64,000 bases of DNA from Glycine soja (lineage: Eukaryota > Streptophyta > Magnoliopsida > Fabales > Fabaceae). Location of the stretch: assembly GCF_004193775.1 (NCBI RefSeq), contig NC_041010.1:43513562-43577561 (forward strand), given 5' to 3'. Shown in pieces: positions 13,424-25,828 of this stretch. The translations under genes were made by a program, and so were the position numbers. The stretch's first letter is position 1; the number at the start of each line of letters is the position of its first letter. The notes under the pieces are model-generated. The model did no database searches and was not told the DNA's origin. It worked only from the letters and a program-made list of their open reading frames with translations.

Positions 13424-16400
13424 ATGGGTTCGTCGACTAATGGTGGTGTGCCGCCAGGGTTTAGATTTCATCCAACGGATGAAGAGCTGCTTCATTACTA
13501 CTTGAAGAAGAAGGTGTCCTTTCAGAAGTTTGACATGGATGTCATTAGAGAGGTCGACTTGAACAAGATGGAGCCTTGGGACTTGCAAGGTACTTTCTTA
13601 TTTTTTACTTGCTTGTCTTGTAATTCTCTTCTTCTAATTATGCTTTGAGCTTCAGCATACACACAAATTAATAAGTCTCTCTGATCGAATAATGAATGGA
13701 TCAAATTGTTAAGTGGCTTGTAATCTGTTAACAGTGTTAGTTGGGCACTGTCGCAATTTTCAACACAACAGATTTCATTCAAATATCCATTATGAGCTGA
13801 ATATAGTATATTATGCATCAGCAGGTAGCTTTTAGTTTTAGCCGTCAAGCATGTTCTTTAATTTGGTGGTGGAGATTATATATATTCATTCAGTACAGCG
13901 CATGATCTTTTGGTCGAAGGGGAATAAATTGTTGGGTGTAAAGCACATATATAGTCGTATATTAAGCAAATGTTATTTTCTGAATGATTCGAGTACCATT
14001 CTTTATGCAATTTGTTTTTGAATCCAAATTTACTTGCTTTTGAATGCTCAATTTTGATGATCACAGTCTTTACTATAAATACATCTTTAATCAAATAAGA
14101 ATTATTATTATTTTTTTCTTCATAGGATGTTGCTCAAGTATGTATATGGCGATTAATTAAGAAAACTTTTGTTACTGATGATGATGAATGCCTTTGCCCT
14201 CAAAATGAATTCAAAAACAAATGCTTGATAAGTCAAACACTTATGCTTTGTTTGTTTGAGATAATAGAAATAGGAAAAAAAAATTAAAATAAAGTAATAT
14301 TTTGAAGATGTAAAACACACATGAAACCAACATTAAAAAGGTGAATTTTTTCTCTCCAATGTCATCCTCTCTATTTTTATCCTACCAAATAAAGCTTATC
14401 CTCTGCACAATTATAGAGAAAATATTAATTAGTTGATCTCGTTTCCTACAACACGAATGTCCTTCTCAAGTTCTCAATTCTGTTGCACTTCTCACTTTTT
14501 CTTCTTTTGACTTGTTATTCTCTTGAGAGACTTTATTGTTTAGGCACACATCACTAATATATAATTATTTATAAATTTAAATATATTTTTAATTTTTAAA
14601 ATTTAATATTTTCTCTATTTCGTTCTTGTAAAATTATTATTTTATTTTTAGTTCTTTTAAATTATATTTTTTTATTATTCAAAATATTATCTAGTATTTT
14701 AAAGATTAAAAATAAAAAATAATTTAACAAGAACGAAACACAAAAAATACTAAATTGGAAGGAATAAAATAATATTTAAACCTTATTTATATCATCTTAA
14801 TTAAATGATGTCTAGTTTAGGAGAAGTCACATGACTGACAAACTCATATTGATCATACTTGTGAATCTTTCTCAGGTGCTTAGGCCATATAATTTCCCCT
14901 TCCTAGCTAGCAACAAAATTAGAAGTTATTTTTATATTGAAAGTGTAAAAAAAAAAACACAAATAATGCAGAAAATTTAAACTCATTAACTATTACAAAA
15001 CTATATATCGAGAGAAAACAATATATTCTTAAAATTTTACATATTGTTACATATTTTTCATTTTTCACTATTTTTATTGTTTGCTTATGTTAAATTTTTC
15101 GTGACAAACAGAAAGATGTAGAATTGGATCTACTCCACAAAACGAGTGGTATTTCTTCAGTCACAAGGATAGAAAGTACCCTACAGGTTCAAGGACTAAT
15201 AGAGCAACGAACGCAGGGTTTTGGAAAGCAACAGGAAGAGACAAGTGCATTAGGAATAGCTTCAAGAAGATTGGAATGAGAAAAACCCTTGTGTTTTACA
15301 AAGGAAGAGCTCCTCATGGACAAAAGACTGATTGGATCATGCATGAGTACCGCCTAGAAGATGGCAATGATCCTCAAGGAAGTGCCAATGTATTTCTCTT
15401 TCCCTTTCACCTCATTAACATCAAGTTCATATTGAATTATCCTACGATAAAAACACATCAATAAAAAAATATATTCTATATAAGCATATCTTATTTCCTT
15501 TGTTTAGAGAATTGATTTTTAGATACCTTATCTTTTAAATACCACATCAACACCTTTTATTTTATATTTTTTAATCTCCTTCTTAGCTATAACATTCTAT
15601 GGCTTATATGATACCTATACTTTTCTATTTTTACTCCCTCTTACTAGGTGCATGCTGAATAGCATTTGGAAGGTCTAAAAATTGTTTTTTCCTTTTGGAT
15701 TTGATTTTTGTTTTGAAAGATACTAGGGGTGGATATAGAATCACGTGGTGTCAATTAACTACAAATGCTTATGATTTATATATGAATGTATTTGTAGGAA
15801 GATGGCTGGGTGGTGTGCAGAGTGTTCAAGAAGAAGAATTTATTCAAGATTGAAAATGAAGGTGGGTCTACACATAAACCAGATCACCAAATCAACAATT
15901 CTTCAAACACTAATGCACGGTCCTATAGAGAAAATCACTACTTACTACATCAACAGCAAAATCCTAGGAACTCATCAGGGCTTGAGCTTGATAAGCCTGA
16001 GCTGGCTCTCCATTACCCGCCGCCACACTTGCAAAACCCTCCATACTCACTCTTCCAATCCCAGCCTCTTCTTCAGACCCAAAAGCCTATGGTTTATGAT
16101 TATTCATATACATCAGACACCCCTATCATGGCAAAGCAACTCATGACAAACCCTAGAGACTGTGAGAGCGGCAGTGATGGCCTAAGATATCAAGTTTCGG
16201 AGTCAGGTATGGAAGTTGGGTCGTGTGAACCAAATCAAGAAATGGGAACCGGAAGAGGTGAAGGAATAAACGAATGGGGTGTTCTTGATAGGCTAGTGAC
16301 CTCTCATCTTGCTGGAAATGAGGACTCATCCAAAGGGGTCAGGTTTGAAGAGGCAAATCCACAGTCTGTCCACCAGATCAATCAACTTTCATTGAGGGGA

Positions 16401-16433
16401 GAGATGGACTTCTGGGCCTATGGAAAACAATGA
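13424..16433 (+). CDS. NAC transcription factor, BEARSKIN/SOMBRERO-like
   Basis: Three exons (13424-13589, 15112-15389, 15798-16433) encode 359 residues. The intron positions are the classic NAC ones: after EPWDLQ, and before the [10 protein letters not shown] of subdomain E. The NAC DNA-binding domain spans about residues 9-161, with [14 protein letters not shown] (subdomain A), [16 protein letters not shown] (C), and [21 protein letters not shown] and DWIMHEY (D). The N terminus [20 protein letters not shown] and the [14 protein letters not shown] segment match the BRN1/BRN2 (NAC015/NAC070) and SMB clade, which controls root-cap maturation and cell detachment. The C-terminal part is low-complexity, rich in Gln, Asn, Pro and Ser, as expected for an activation region, and ends in DFWAYGKQ. 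The first intron is long (1.5 kb). Clade assignment is from memory; BRN versus SMB needs a tree. Confidence 0.93.
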
Positions 16434-17690
16434 TTAATTTCCCTTTATTATAGTGAAATTTATAAACAAATTAAGTGCATTCAAGGTTGGAGATAATTAC
16501 AAAGGCTCTAACCATTTTAAAAAGGACATATATTTTGATACTGATCGATTTAAGATTGTTTGTTATGTTTTTCACTTGATTAGAAGACTTCATTAGTTGT
16601 AATATTTCAATCCATTGTTTGTCAAGTACCATAGTGTCAATTGAAAAAAAAATGCAATTATTGATTGTATGATAATAAACTGATGCTTGTCAAGTACGTA
16701 CCATTGTATGATAATGCTAACTTGACTAATAAATACTAGTACATCATAAGCTTCTTCCATTTGAACTAACTTTTGAATTTTCGTCATCCACTTATTTATT
16801 GGCTTTTGTTATTGCCAATAAAAGTTTGAGAATATTTTTTTCTGACAATTACTAATGCTAATAAATGTTATGATTAAATGTGATTAAGATATGGATGACT
16901 TGATATTAGCAAAAGTTTTAGCAACAATATTATTTACTCCTAAAAAACGTAAATAATATCGTCCTAGCTAAAATCGCTTGGATGTTTCTCATAAATAATA
17001 AGGCATTAATTAAAGATGACAACTACTAAACGACTAAGATTGTGTGCGCGCGTGCCTGTGTGCTACCTCTTGAAAAAAAAATCTACATGCGTGTGTGTAC
17101 TGTCTCCTGAAAAGAATTCTACATGCTTTTATAATGAAGCTTTGTAAATTATATATGCACACTTTCTTAGAATCGCTCAAAATAAAACTTGGGAGTTTAA
17201 TTACGCATTAGCTATAGCGGGTTGAAACAAAAACAAAAATAAAAAGAATAAAGATGCATAGACATATGATACTTGACATATTGAGAGAGAAAGAATGTAG
17301 GTATGATGAATGATACAGTTTAATAGAAAGAGAAATAAAGAAAACATAAAAATATCAACTAAGTGTATATGATATATAGGAGAAAATAGTAATTCATGAG
17401 AAAAATCATCATGTTATTCATGATATTAATTAATACTTGTGTGATATGTAAATAATTCAATATTTTAAATTGATTAAGATCTTTTAAATTAATGAATAAC
17501 ATAATTAATTCTTGTTAGTTAATTATTGACTATATCTTAATTTTAATGAATTAATAAATTTTTAATTATTCACATATTACATAATTATTAATCAAAATCA
17601 TAAATAACCAACTCATCATGGATCCCATAATAATTTCTTGATATATAGGTGTGAAAAAATCAAAACTCAAATATAAATAGCTATAACGGT

Positions 17691-17828
17691 TTATCACTCT
17701 ACTTCTATGTTGCATAAATATCGATAAACTCAACAAATTTTATTTTTAACAATTCACGCAGACCTAAATTATGACGAATAGAAAGGCAATATATGAAGTA
17801 ATAAACAAAGAATCTATTCTATTATCTA
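17691..17828 (+). repeat. dispersed repeat, copy 1
   Basis: This segment resembles 22051-22198 in the same orientation. Shared blocks are an A/T-rich lead, CTCTACTTCTA, ATCRATAAACTCAA, TTTTTAACAATTCACG/TTTTTACAATTTACG, GCAGACC/GTAGACC, and ATTATGAMRAATAGAAAG. The copies are clearly diverged. It looks like part of a family of old interspersed elements. Confidence 0.55.
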
Positions 17829-18359
17829 ATCTTTTAATAAAACACTATATTAACCTTTATTCAAATTTTGACAGCTGTTGTTTTTAAAGGTTTTTTGGTC
17901 TTTACCAGGTGCTGTATTTAAAAAAAAGAACAAAATTTGACAAACACAAGGTTTGAATCAGTGACCTCATAGTCAATTACCACTAAACTACAAAGTACTG
18001 TTGGTAACTAGATGCAAAACGAGATTATATAACTGATATTGGATAACAAAAATGACAGCAAGGATAAATAAGAGAAACAAAAATGACGAAAAATAATAAA
18101 AATTAAATACATTTCTTAAAAAAATATTTGAACAAAAATAAATGCTTGTCTATTTAATATTTTTTAAAATGGAAAAAAATAAATTATTATTAATTTGGTT
18201 AACATCATAGGGCCATATTAATTTATAAATATATATTCCCTTCATTAAATTATTTTTTTGAAAATTTGTAATATTAATGGTGAAATATACTTAAACAATG
18301 TTACCAAACAATGTTACCATAACTTGATTATTTAAAGACTAACTTAGTCAAAAATAAAT

Positions 18360-18990
18360 TATTTGTAATAACTGAGAATGAATATTACCCGATTCTTTTA
18401 ATGAGTATAAGAATGATTATCTACCTAACAATTTCATATTTATTATATAATATTTTATTTTAATGCATATACTGTTAGCTAATATATATATTACAAAATA
18501 AATATTTTTATAACAGTGATGAATTTTCTTAGATGAATGCATTATAAATTTGTTGAAATAAAATTTATTTAAAAAATATTTATTTAAAAAATAAATTCAA
18601 TTAATATTGTAAATAAAATGTTTTCAAAATTCTTTTTTATTGCATAAACACTCTTTAATTAGGCTTGACAAAAAACACAAACCCACTTAATCCATCCAAA
18701 CTTATCTCAATTATAACGAAAAAAATTCTACTTTGACTGAATATAGACATTATCCGATTCTTTAAACAAGGTTGGAGATATATATCTATCTACTTGTCCT
18801 CACCTATTATAAAATATTGTCCTCACCTATTATAGAATATTTTATTTAAATGCATGCATTAGTTTTTTTATCAAACAAATGTTAGGTGTTAGTTTTGTTA
18901 AAATGTTAATATTATCAACCAATATATCTTTAATAATTTAATAAAAAAATATTTTTGTTAGTGCATAAATACATAATAAATATATTGAAA
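18360..18990 (+). repeat. diverged direct duplication
   Basis: Two halves, at about 18365-18575 and 18735-18990, share ordered blocks: GAATATWRACATTAYCCGATTCTTT, a TAATATTTTATTTWAATGCAT block, and ATTTGTTGAAATAAAATTTATT/ATATTGAAATAAAATCTATT. Spacing between copies is about 370 bp. Confidence 0.45.
18795..18840 (+). repeat. 23-bp tandem duplication
   Basis: TGTCCTCACCTATTATA followed by AAATAT, then the same unit with one base changed (GAATAT). The two copies are adjacent. They lie inside the second half of the larger diverged duplication and are absent from its first half, so they arose later. Confidence 0.85.
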
Positions 18991-19580
18991 TAAAATCTAT
19001 TAAAATTAAAACTGGTAAGAACATGGATATTGGTCTTCAATTTTCAAATATCCTATTACAGTCAATAATTTAACTTGCTTAAAAATCAGGATTTGAATGA
19101 ATTATTTTGTTGTTTGAATCATCTGTTTTTTTTTTATAGAAAATATAAATAACTAATTATTTTAACTTAATATAATTTTTTAAACAAAAATATTTCAAAC
19201 ATGCCTGAAAACGAGAATAACACGTGCTGGACGAACGAGTATCTTACTAGTTATATTTAAACTAAACTATAGGTTCCCATATACGGTTTTTATTTTAATT
19301 ATCGTATGTGCTGAAATAGTTGAAATAATTTTGTAGTTAGTTATATAATCAAGTTTAAAATATAGAAGGGGAAAACTACATTAGAAATTGAAAGGTAAAC
19401 AAAACGTAAGGTTACTATTGATTTTTCTTTTGATGAAACAAGGTTATTCAGTTACTAATACTATAGATATTGTTCCTCAACGAAACTCTAACAAATTTCA
19501 TCAAAATAAAAGGAAAATGTATTCAATTCCTCTTAATGCAAAAGTAGTAAAGTAAGATTTTCTATGTCTCAATTTGAGAA

Positions 19581-21408
19581 TTAGAGGTCAACGTTCCAAA
19601 CAGCTCCGTCACCCTCCCCACAAGTTTTGTGTATATCTCTCATTCTCTCCACCGACTTACAGATACCACTGCACGACCAATCAAAAGATGCCACGCACAC
19701 ATTTCCTGTCCTTGCCTTCCAATCACAATCTGCGTGTACAAACAAGACAAAAATGAAATTATATATTTTTATAATATTCGTACGCTCTATAAGATGTGAA
19801 CTAGCAAAGAAAACGTACCTGGAGGGGTCCCGCAACACATAGAGCGTTCATCGACATGTTCAACTTCTAGGCCCAATAACCATGAACCTAAAGATACGTC
19901 TTCATTTGCGTATCTGTGTAATATGGGCCTGCAATGTAAATTACCCATGTGATACCCATTACCCACAGGTAGAAGAGAATATAATTCTACTTGAACAATG
20001 GGAAAGAATGATGAAGTCACCAATTGATGGATATATAAGTAGCAAGATCCTTGGAGATGGCATATACTTGGCCAGTGGCATGCCTAAAATACTTGTTTCC
20101 TTCCTCTCCAAACTTCCAGTGCTCAGCCTCATGATACTTTGCTCCTCTGCCACTCACACTAGTTAAAATGAGATTACTTGATTCACAAAAGAACATAAAT
20201 AATTCCTTCAACAATGAATGACTTATCAAAGAGAAACCTCACTTTTGATATAGAACAGGACCAGATTTCATGCAACCAATATAAACCCTGGGTCTTGATC
20301 GGTACTTGGCAAGTGTACTCACTAGCATACCTGTATTATTACAAAGAAAGAGATGAGTGTACTTGTGTTATATATAACTAAGGAGGCACACACACTCAAT
20401 TAACATAGAGATTTAGAAGACAGACATAGGTGGGTACCTAAATTTAAATGGATATCATCGTCGACCTTGACATAGAAATCAGCATCCCACGTAGAAATGA
20501 TAGTGGAAAAGTAGAGGCGAGTCTTGGTGGATAGCTCATGGTAGCCCTCAACGTGGTCTAACCTGAGGAAGTCCTTGTGTTCTGCCTCCTCTGCATCAAT
20601 TGCTTTATCAAGAATGCCTCCTGGTGTGGTACTGTGGCCGATCACGAACCTTACAATAATGCCCTTCTCTTTCTCTAATTCCTTAAGCTGATTTCCTGAT
20701 TCATTCAGTGGGAATTAATCAATTGATTTATAATTAATTAGAGGTTGTTACATGCAGTGCACCTTACCTTTTGGTAACCATGTTTGGCGTATGGAGTCTC
20801 TTCTCCTTTTGCTGCTAAAGGCTGTGTTAATACCAATCACCACAAAAGCCTTCTGTGCACTGTGGTTTGAAGACTGTTGCCGCCCTCCAGTTTGGCTTGT
20901 TCGACCTGCTGTCAGTTCCATTTCCAATGTCGAAACTGCCTTATCCAGTGACCTATTTTTATTATTTGTGCACAAACAAACATTAATACAACATCAAAAC
21001 AAATTAAAGGATTAATTTTTGTTCATCTGTTAACTAAAGTCTACTAATACGCTAGCATGACACTTTAATGCACTGTTATGTCAGTAATTGCAAGATTTAT
21101 ATCTTACTTGATAGCTTGATGGGTCTTCACGACTTCCTCCATTACATCACCAGGTCTGCCTTCAATCAGTTTCTGTTTGGAAGTATATAAATTTAATTTT
21201 TCACATACTTTGGAATAAAAAAGCACTACAATTTATATGTACATGTACTCACTCGCTTATGATCACAATCAGGTCTGGGTGGTAGTAGTGTATTTTCATG
21301 GTTGTTGGAGGGGCGTGTCCACATCTGGCCACTGAAGAGTATTCCAGCAAGAAAGCATGCAATGCATACGAACAATATGGTCTTACCTGAACCTGCCTTT
21401 CCCCTCAT
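19581..21408 (-). CDS. beta-1,3-galactosyltransferase, GT31 (KNS4/UPEX1-like)
   Basis: Eight exons on the minus strand (21253-21408, 21108-21172, 20768-20952, 20438-20695, 20243-20330, 20021-20146, 19819-19928, 19581-19729) sum to 1137 nt, 378 residues. The protein is a type II Golgi membrane enzyme: a short basic N terminus, a hydrophobic anchor at about residues 9-28 ([19 protein letters not shown]), a stem (DUF4094-like region with KLIEG...[19 protein letters not shown]), then the GT31 domain. Visible GT31 motifs are [23 protein letters not shown] (metal-binding DxD at about 213-215) and [20 protein letters not shown]. Cysteines in the tail ([13 protein letters not shown]) are family-typical. 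The closest plant relative I recall is At1g33430 (B3GT8, KAONASHI4/UPEX1), which makes type II arabinogalactan needed for pollen exine. Family is secure; the exact acceptor sugar is inferred. Confidence 0.92.
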
Positions 21409-22050
21409 CTTTTCTTTTCTATCAAAATGCCGGCCAGCGATCTTTCTGATGACAACTCTTCAGCTTTTAAATTGAGCCTTGGGGACGGTTTTCATGGAAA
21501 AGTTTTAGTAGGTAAAAGACGTTGAAACATTATATGGAAAACAATTCAGTATGGGCACACATATTGATATGCAGCAACATTTGCCATGTTAGGTCCCAGG
21601 AATTAAGTAAATGCAGCAGCATTTTAAAGCAATGCGGGTTACCGTTATAAGCAAAAATCTTGTGATCTACGTTGATGTAACTGTTGGTATTGGCACAATT
21701 TATATGGTTAATGCCAATAATGCAACTTTCAACTCATCATAGCCATGAAATTACGGTGGGTCTTGAGCATATCATGTGAGCAGGAGTGGAATGTTCATTG
21801 TAAAAAACAATCAATGTGTGAAGCAAAGTGTTTATCTTGCTTTAAAATAGACAAGAGAGCTAACTATTGATGCTATTTTGTCAATCAGTTACTGACACAA
21901 AGATATCGACAGCCACGTATATGAAGAACAGGTACGAAATCATTAACTTTTTACAAAATGCCAGTTTTGCTTATAAACAAGTATAATTATTTATCAATTC
22001 CCTAAGCAGGTTGAGAGTGAGAGATTGATGAATCACACTATAGGAGGTTA

Positions 22051-22198
22051 TATATCAATCTCTACTTCTAAGATGAATAAAATAAAATATCAATAAACTC
22101 AAGCAACTTTTACTTTTTACAATTTACGTAGACCGTAATTATGAAAAATAGAAAGCTGATTATGAAATAATTAATGAACAGACTATATTATAAAACTA
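22051..22198 (+). repeat. dispersed repeat, copy 2
   Basis: Partner of 17691-17828, same orientation, about 4.4 kb away. Shared ordered blocks include CTCTACTTCTA, ATCAATAAACTCAA, the ACAATTTACGTAGACC stretch, and AAAATAGAAAG. Boundaries are approximate and no terminal repeats were found. Confidence 0.5.
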
Positions 22199-25171
22199 GA
22201 CTAGATGAGGTCAATTAACCTTAAGAAGATGTGTTTGATGATTGCAGGATCATGTCAATTTTGACTGAAAATTCTTAAAATACAAGAATAATAAGCGTCA
22301 TTGGCAGAGATGTCTGACAATGTACCTCTCTATAAATGCTATTATAGTTATATGCTATGTTTTGATTGCCAGAATATTGGTAGTTTGATCATGTGGCTTT
22401 CATGATGCAACAAATTCAGCTATTAACTAGAAAAGAACTCCACTCCTCTGTTTGTGTGGGCAATCTTTCTAACACCAATTACGTGTGTACTAAAGTTTGG
22501 CTGCCTGCCTAAACTAACTGTCGATGAGATTAAGAGAGCAGCACAACACATGTTAGCATAATACTACAACTTACTGATTTCAGAAAAGACTTTAGGGTTG
22601 GATGGAAACATAAGCCAGAAATCGCGGTGCTTACAGTCCTTGTTGCTTTTAAATGTTTAAATTCCTAAGTTAAAACTAAAATGAATTAATAACTGCTGAT
22701 TGAGGTAGCGATGTCCAAAAGATTATTGTGTACAATTAATGTACCCACTTGGGTACACTAAATCCTTTAGCAGTTAATACATTGTCATCTCAAATTATAA
22801 AAGTTATATTACTTAGAAATTAAATTGATTGGCCAGTGTTCGTATATTAAGTTGATAACTCACATGAAATGAGTGACAGAGTAATCAGCTGAAAAATTAG
22901 TCTTGTCCAAATTCTTTCTTTTTTCACAAGTTTTTACGTGAAGGTTAACAGTTTTAGTTTTGATTGCACAGCAAGTGTCATTTTTTTTTATTATATCATG
23001 AAAATAATTTAACTTTTACAGCCATACTCTGATAATTTTGTTATAATAAGACATAGATTACACTAGTGACAAAGCCAAGGTATTAGATCATGGATAGGTT
23101 GATGCATCAATTCAGTTCTTTTCGAACTGCTTTTAAATTCTGTTTTTATAGAGTGACTAGTTAGTTTTGTGTTTTTTTCTTATATCACACACTCACCAAA
23201 AAAAGAAAAGAGTTGATGCAACTACAAGTCTACTAGAGGTCCAACAATCAGTTGCCATGAGTTAGTTGAACTCATAACAAAATAAGCTAAAACAACATTG
23301 GATCGTAGGTCAGGATTTAATGTTTATATCATGATTAAAATATTGATTTGTAGAATGATATACAGTATTTTCTATTAATTGCTCATGAGTCATGGGAAAT
23401 TACCGAAAAAATCATATATTTTAAAGGGCTTGTAACTTGTTTGACTATATTTTTCTGTTTTTAAACTTTTGTAAAAAAAAAAAAAACGTTTTGAAGCTGT
23501 TGGAATTTTCACACGGGCCCCACATGGAATGAGTGTGGATTGATTGGGCTAGATCTGTATCAAGTTTAAAGGAGTAAAACCAATTAGATTTAACCCTTCT
23601 TTGCTAATACAGTAATTTTTACTTGTATGTATTTTATTTGCATGATGTGAGAACTATAAAGTTCTCCAAAAGAAATTATTTTGTAAATTAATTTTGAAAA
23701 CTATTGTTTTAGAAGAAAACTAAAAAAAATGGTTGGTGATTTTATTTTGAATATGGTTTTAGTGATGGAAAAACAAACTTGAGATAAATTTGTTTCCAAA
23801 ACATTCAAGATACACTAGAGGATATAATACACAATTAGTAATATGTTAAGTTACATTTTCCTCCAAGTCCATCTCGCTTGGCATCGAAAGTTTATGCATA
23901 TATGAATAGAAAGCCTGGTATGCATATGCTAAAGCATTTTCGTTCCATCAAATAAGTTTTTTAGTTTCTAAATATCAAAAGGCAGAAAATTATTTTTAAA
24001 AAGAAAAAACAAACAAGCTTCATTCTCCACACATCCTATTGCATTTTGAAAGAAAAGTTGAGGGCGAAGCAGCCACGGGTACACATTAATAAATTGAGTG
24101 TTTTGGACTTTTGGTATAATCATAATAAATGATCCCTGAGTCATATGGATCTGGATCGTCTTTAATAGTGGTTTTTGTAGCCTTTCTTTAATTCCTTTAT
24201 CTTTCTCTTATTATATTACCTGACTTTCTTTTTCTATTTTCCAATCTGTTTTTTTTTTAATATATTTTTGGCTGGAAAAGCAGAGGACTAGAAGGGATTT
24301 AATTTATGGATCATACTAATAGAACCCTAAAATAAGTTTAAATACATGTAGTAAGAATTGAATGGTCAATCCACCAAAAAGAAAAACCCAAGGGTTATAG
24401 CCGATCCATTCATTTATGACATAACGCAGAGTAAATCTACCCAAACTTATTCTCATTTCTGTAACCAAAGGATGAGAGTAAACTTCTTCTGTGTGTGTGA
24501 ATAACTAATTTCTTCTTTTCCTTCTTGACTTGGAAGTGTAATATTAAAATTAACAACTGAGAGTATCCAACATAGTAGGGCCTAGACAACAAATTAAGGT
24601 TTGATATATTAGAGGCAGAGAAAAGAAATGCATAATTCACTTTAAAACAACCAAAGTCTGTTATGTATGAAAAAATGTTAAAGCGAATAAAAATCAAGAA
24701 GTAAATATGCGATCTTATAAATGGAATTGATTTTTATTACGCTATCGAAAGTGATATTGATAAAAGAATTACAATTATTTGTTGAGGCAAGAATTACAAA
24801 TTTTATTAAAAAATCATAATTGAAAAATGTTTTTAACGTATAATTTATATACAATAATTACTTTTAATGCATTTTGTTTTAATTGTAATCTCACTTAAAA
24901 AATAACAATTAATGTTATGAATTTTATTAAAATATACACGTATCATACTAATATTATTTCTAATATAAATTAGTAAAATCTTGATTCTTAGCTTTTTTTT
25001 ATATTTTAAACAATTTTTCCACACTTATAAAGGCAAGGATATATATATTACAAGACATGCTTTGCATCTAGAAGAATTTATTTATATTTTATTTATAAAA
25101 CATATAAAAAATGATTATTCAGAAACACTTATTTAATTAAGGTGCTTAGTGAAATCAGTCTCTCAGTAAAC

Positions 25172-25197
25172 ATATATATATATATATATATATATAT
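25172..25197. repeat. (AT)13 microsatellite
   Basis: Uninterrupted AT dinucleotide run located about 135 bp beyond the 3' end of the ERF coding region. Confidence 0.95.
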
Positions 25198-25330
25198 TTG
25201 TCTTGGAGAGCTCCTTTGTACAAGAGTTCAGAAGCAAGTCTTAGAAAAGCAGAGAAGAGTTATTAACAGAAAGTGAAAGAAAATCCAGCTAGTTTCTAGA
25301 AGCAGTGGGTGGCGAATTGCAAAAGCAGCG

Positions 25331-25828
25331 TTAAGGGACAAGAGTGGCAGAAGTTGATCCCACGATGAGAATGTCATCGTTGAAATCGAAGAGTTGGTCC
25401 CATGAGAAATCTCCGAAAGTGGAGTCCACCCTAAGGGGACTCATAAGAGGAGCTTCCATGACATCGTGAAAGGACGAGGTGGTGGTGGAAGTGAAAATAG
25501 ATTCTTGTTCTTCTTTGGGAGGCGGAGAGTGGAGAGCGGCTTCAGCTGCGGCGGACTGTATGTCCCTCCGGGAAGATGAGAGAGGTCGAGGCAGGGAGTG
25601 TACGAGGTCGGGGAAATTAAGAGTGGCAGATGTTCCTTTGAGGAAGAAAGCAGCGGAGTCATAAGCGCGAGCCGCCATCTCAGGCGAGCCGAAGGAGCCG
25701 AGCCATATGCGTGTTTTCTGGCCCGGGAGCCTTATCTCAGAGACGTAGCGTCCCCAGCTGCGTTTGCGCACTCCGCGGAATGCAGATTGGCGCTTCCTTT
25801 TGGCTTTCTCACTGATGCTGCACATCAA
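25331..25828 (-). CDS. AP2/ERF transcription factor, ERF022-like
   Basis: A single intronless frame of 165 residues. One AP2 domain covers about residues 16-73: [43 protein letters not shown] and LNFP are the conserved elements of the DNA-contacting sheet and the packing helix. The N terminus is short and basic (KAKRKRQ), which may act as a nuclear signal. The C-terminal part is Ser-rich and ends acidic and aromatic ([15 protein letters not shown]), as expected for an activation surface. [17 protein letters not shown] places it in the small DREB-type group containing ERF020-022; At1g33760 (ERF022) is the likely counterpart from memory. Two adjacent ATG codons begin the frame; I took the first. 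Targets are unknown. Confidence 0.93.
   Translation of the reverse strand: MMCSISEKAKRKRQSAFRGVRKRSWGRYVSEIRLPGQKTRIWLGSFGSPEMAARAYDSAAFFLKGTSATLNFPDLVHSLPRPLSSSRRDIQSAAAEAALHSPPPKEEQESIFTSTTTSSFHDVMEAPLMSPLRVDSTFGDFSWDQLFDFNDDILIVGSTSATLVP

Larger units (their letters stand above)
16434..19580. other. AT-rich intergenic region with old repeats
   Basis: The first few hundred bases include the NAC 3' UTR (AATAAA at 16728). The rest holds diverged duplicated segments (17691-17828 and 18360-18990) and a 23-bp tandem pair. The text around 17940-18000 resembles decayed transposon sequence. No coding region is supported. Confidence 0.6.
21409..25330. other. intergenic region between the GalT and ERF genes
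   Basis: The stretch above 21408 contains the galactosyltransferase promoter (minus strand). No exon is recognised. The dispersed repeat copy 2 (22051-22198) and an (AT)13 microsatellite (25172-25197) are the only definable structures. Confidence 0.6.

Noticed and set aside
15802..16146. Alternative frame in NAC exon 3
   Set aside because: The +8 frame continues the NAC domain ([10 protein letters not shown]) and runs to 16433; the other frame is a shadow.
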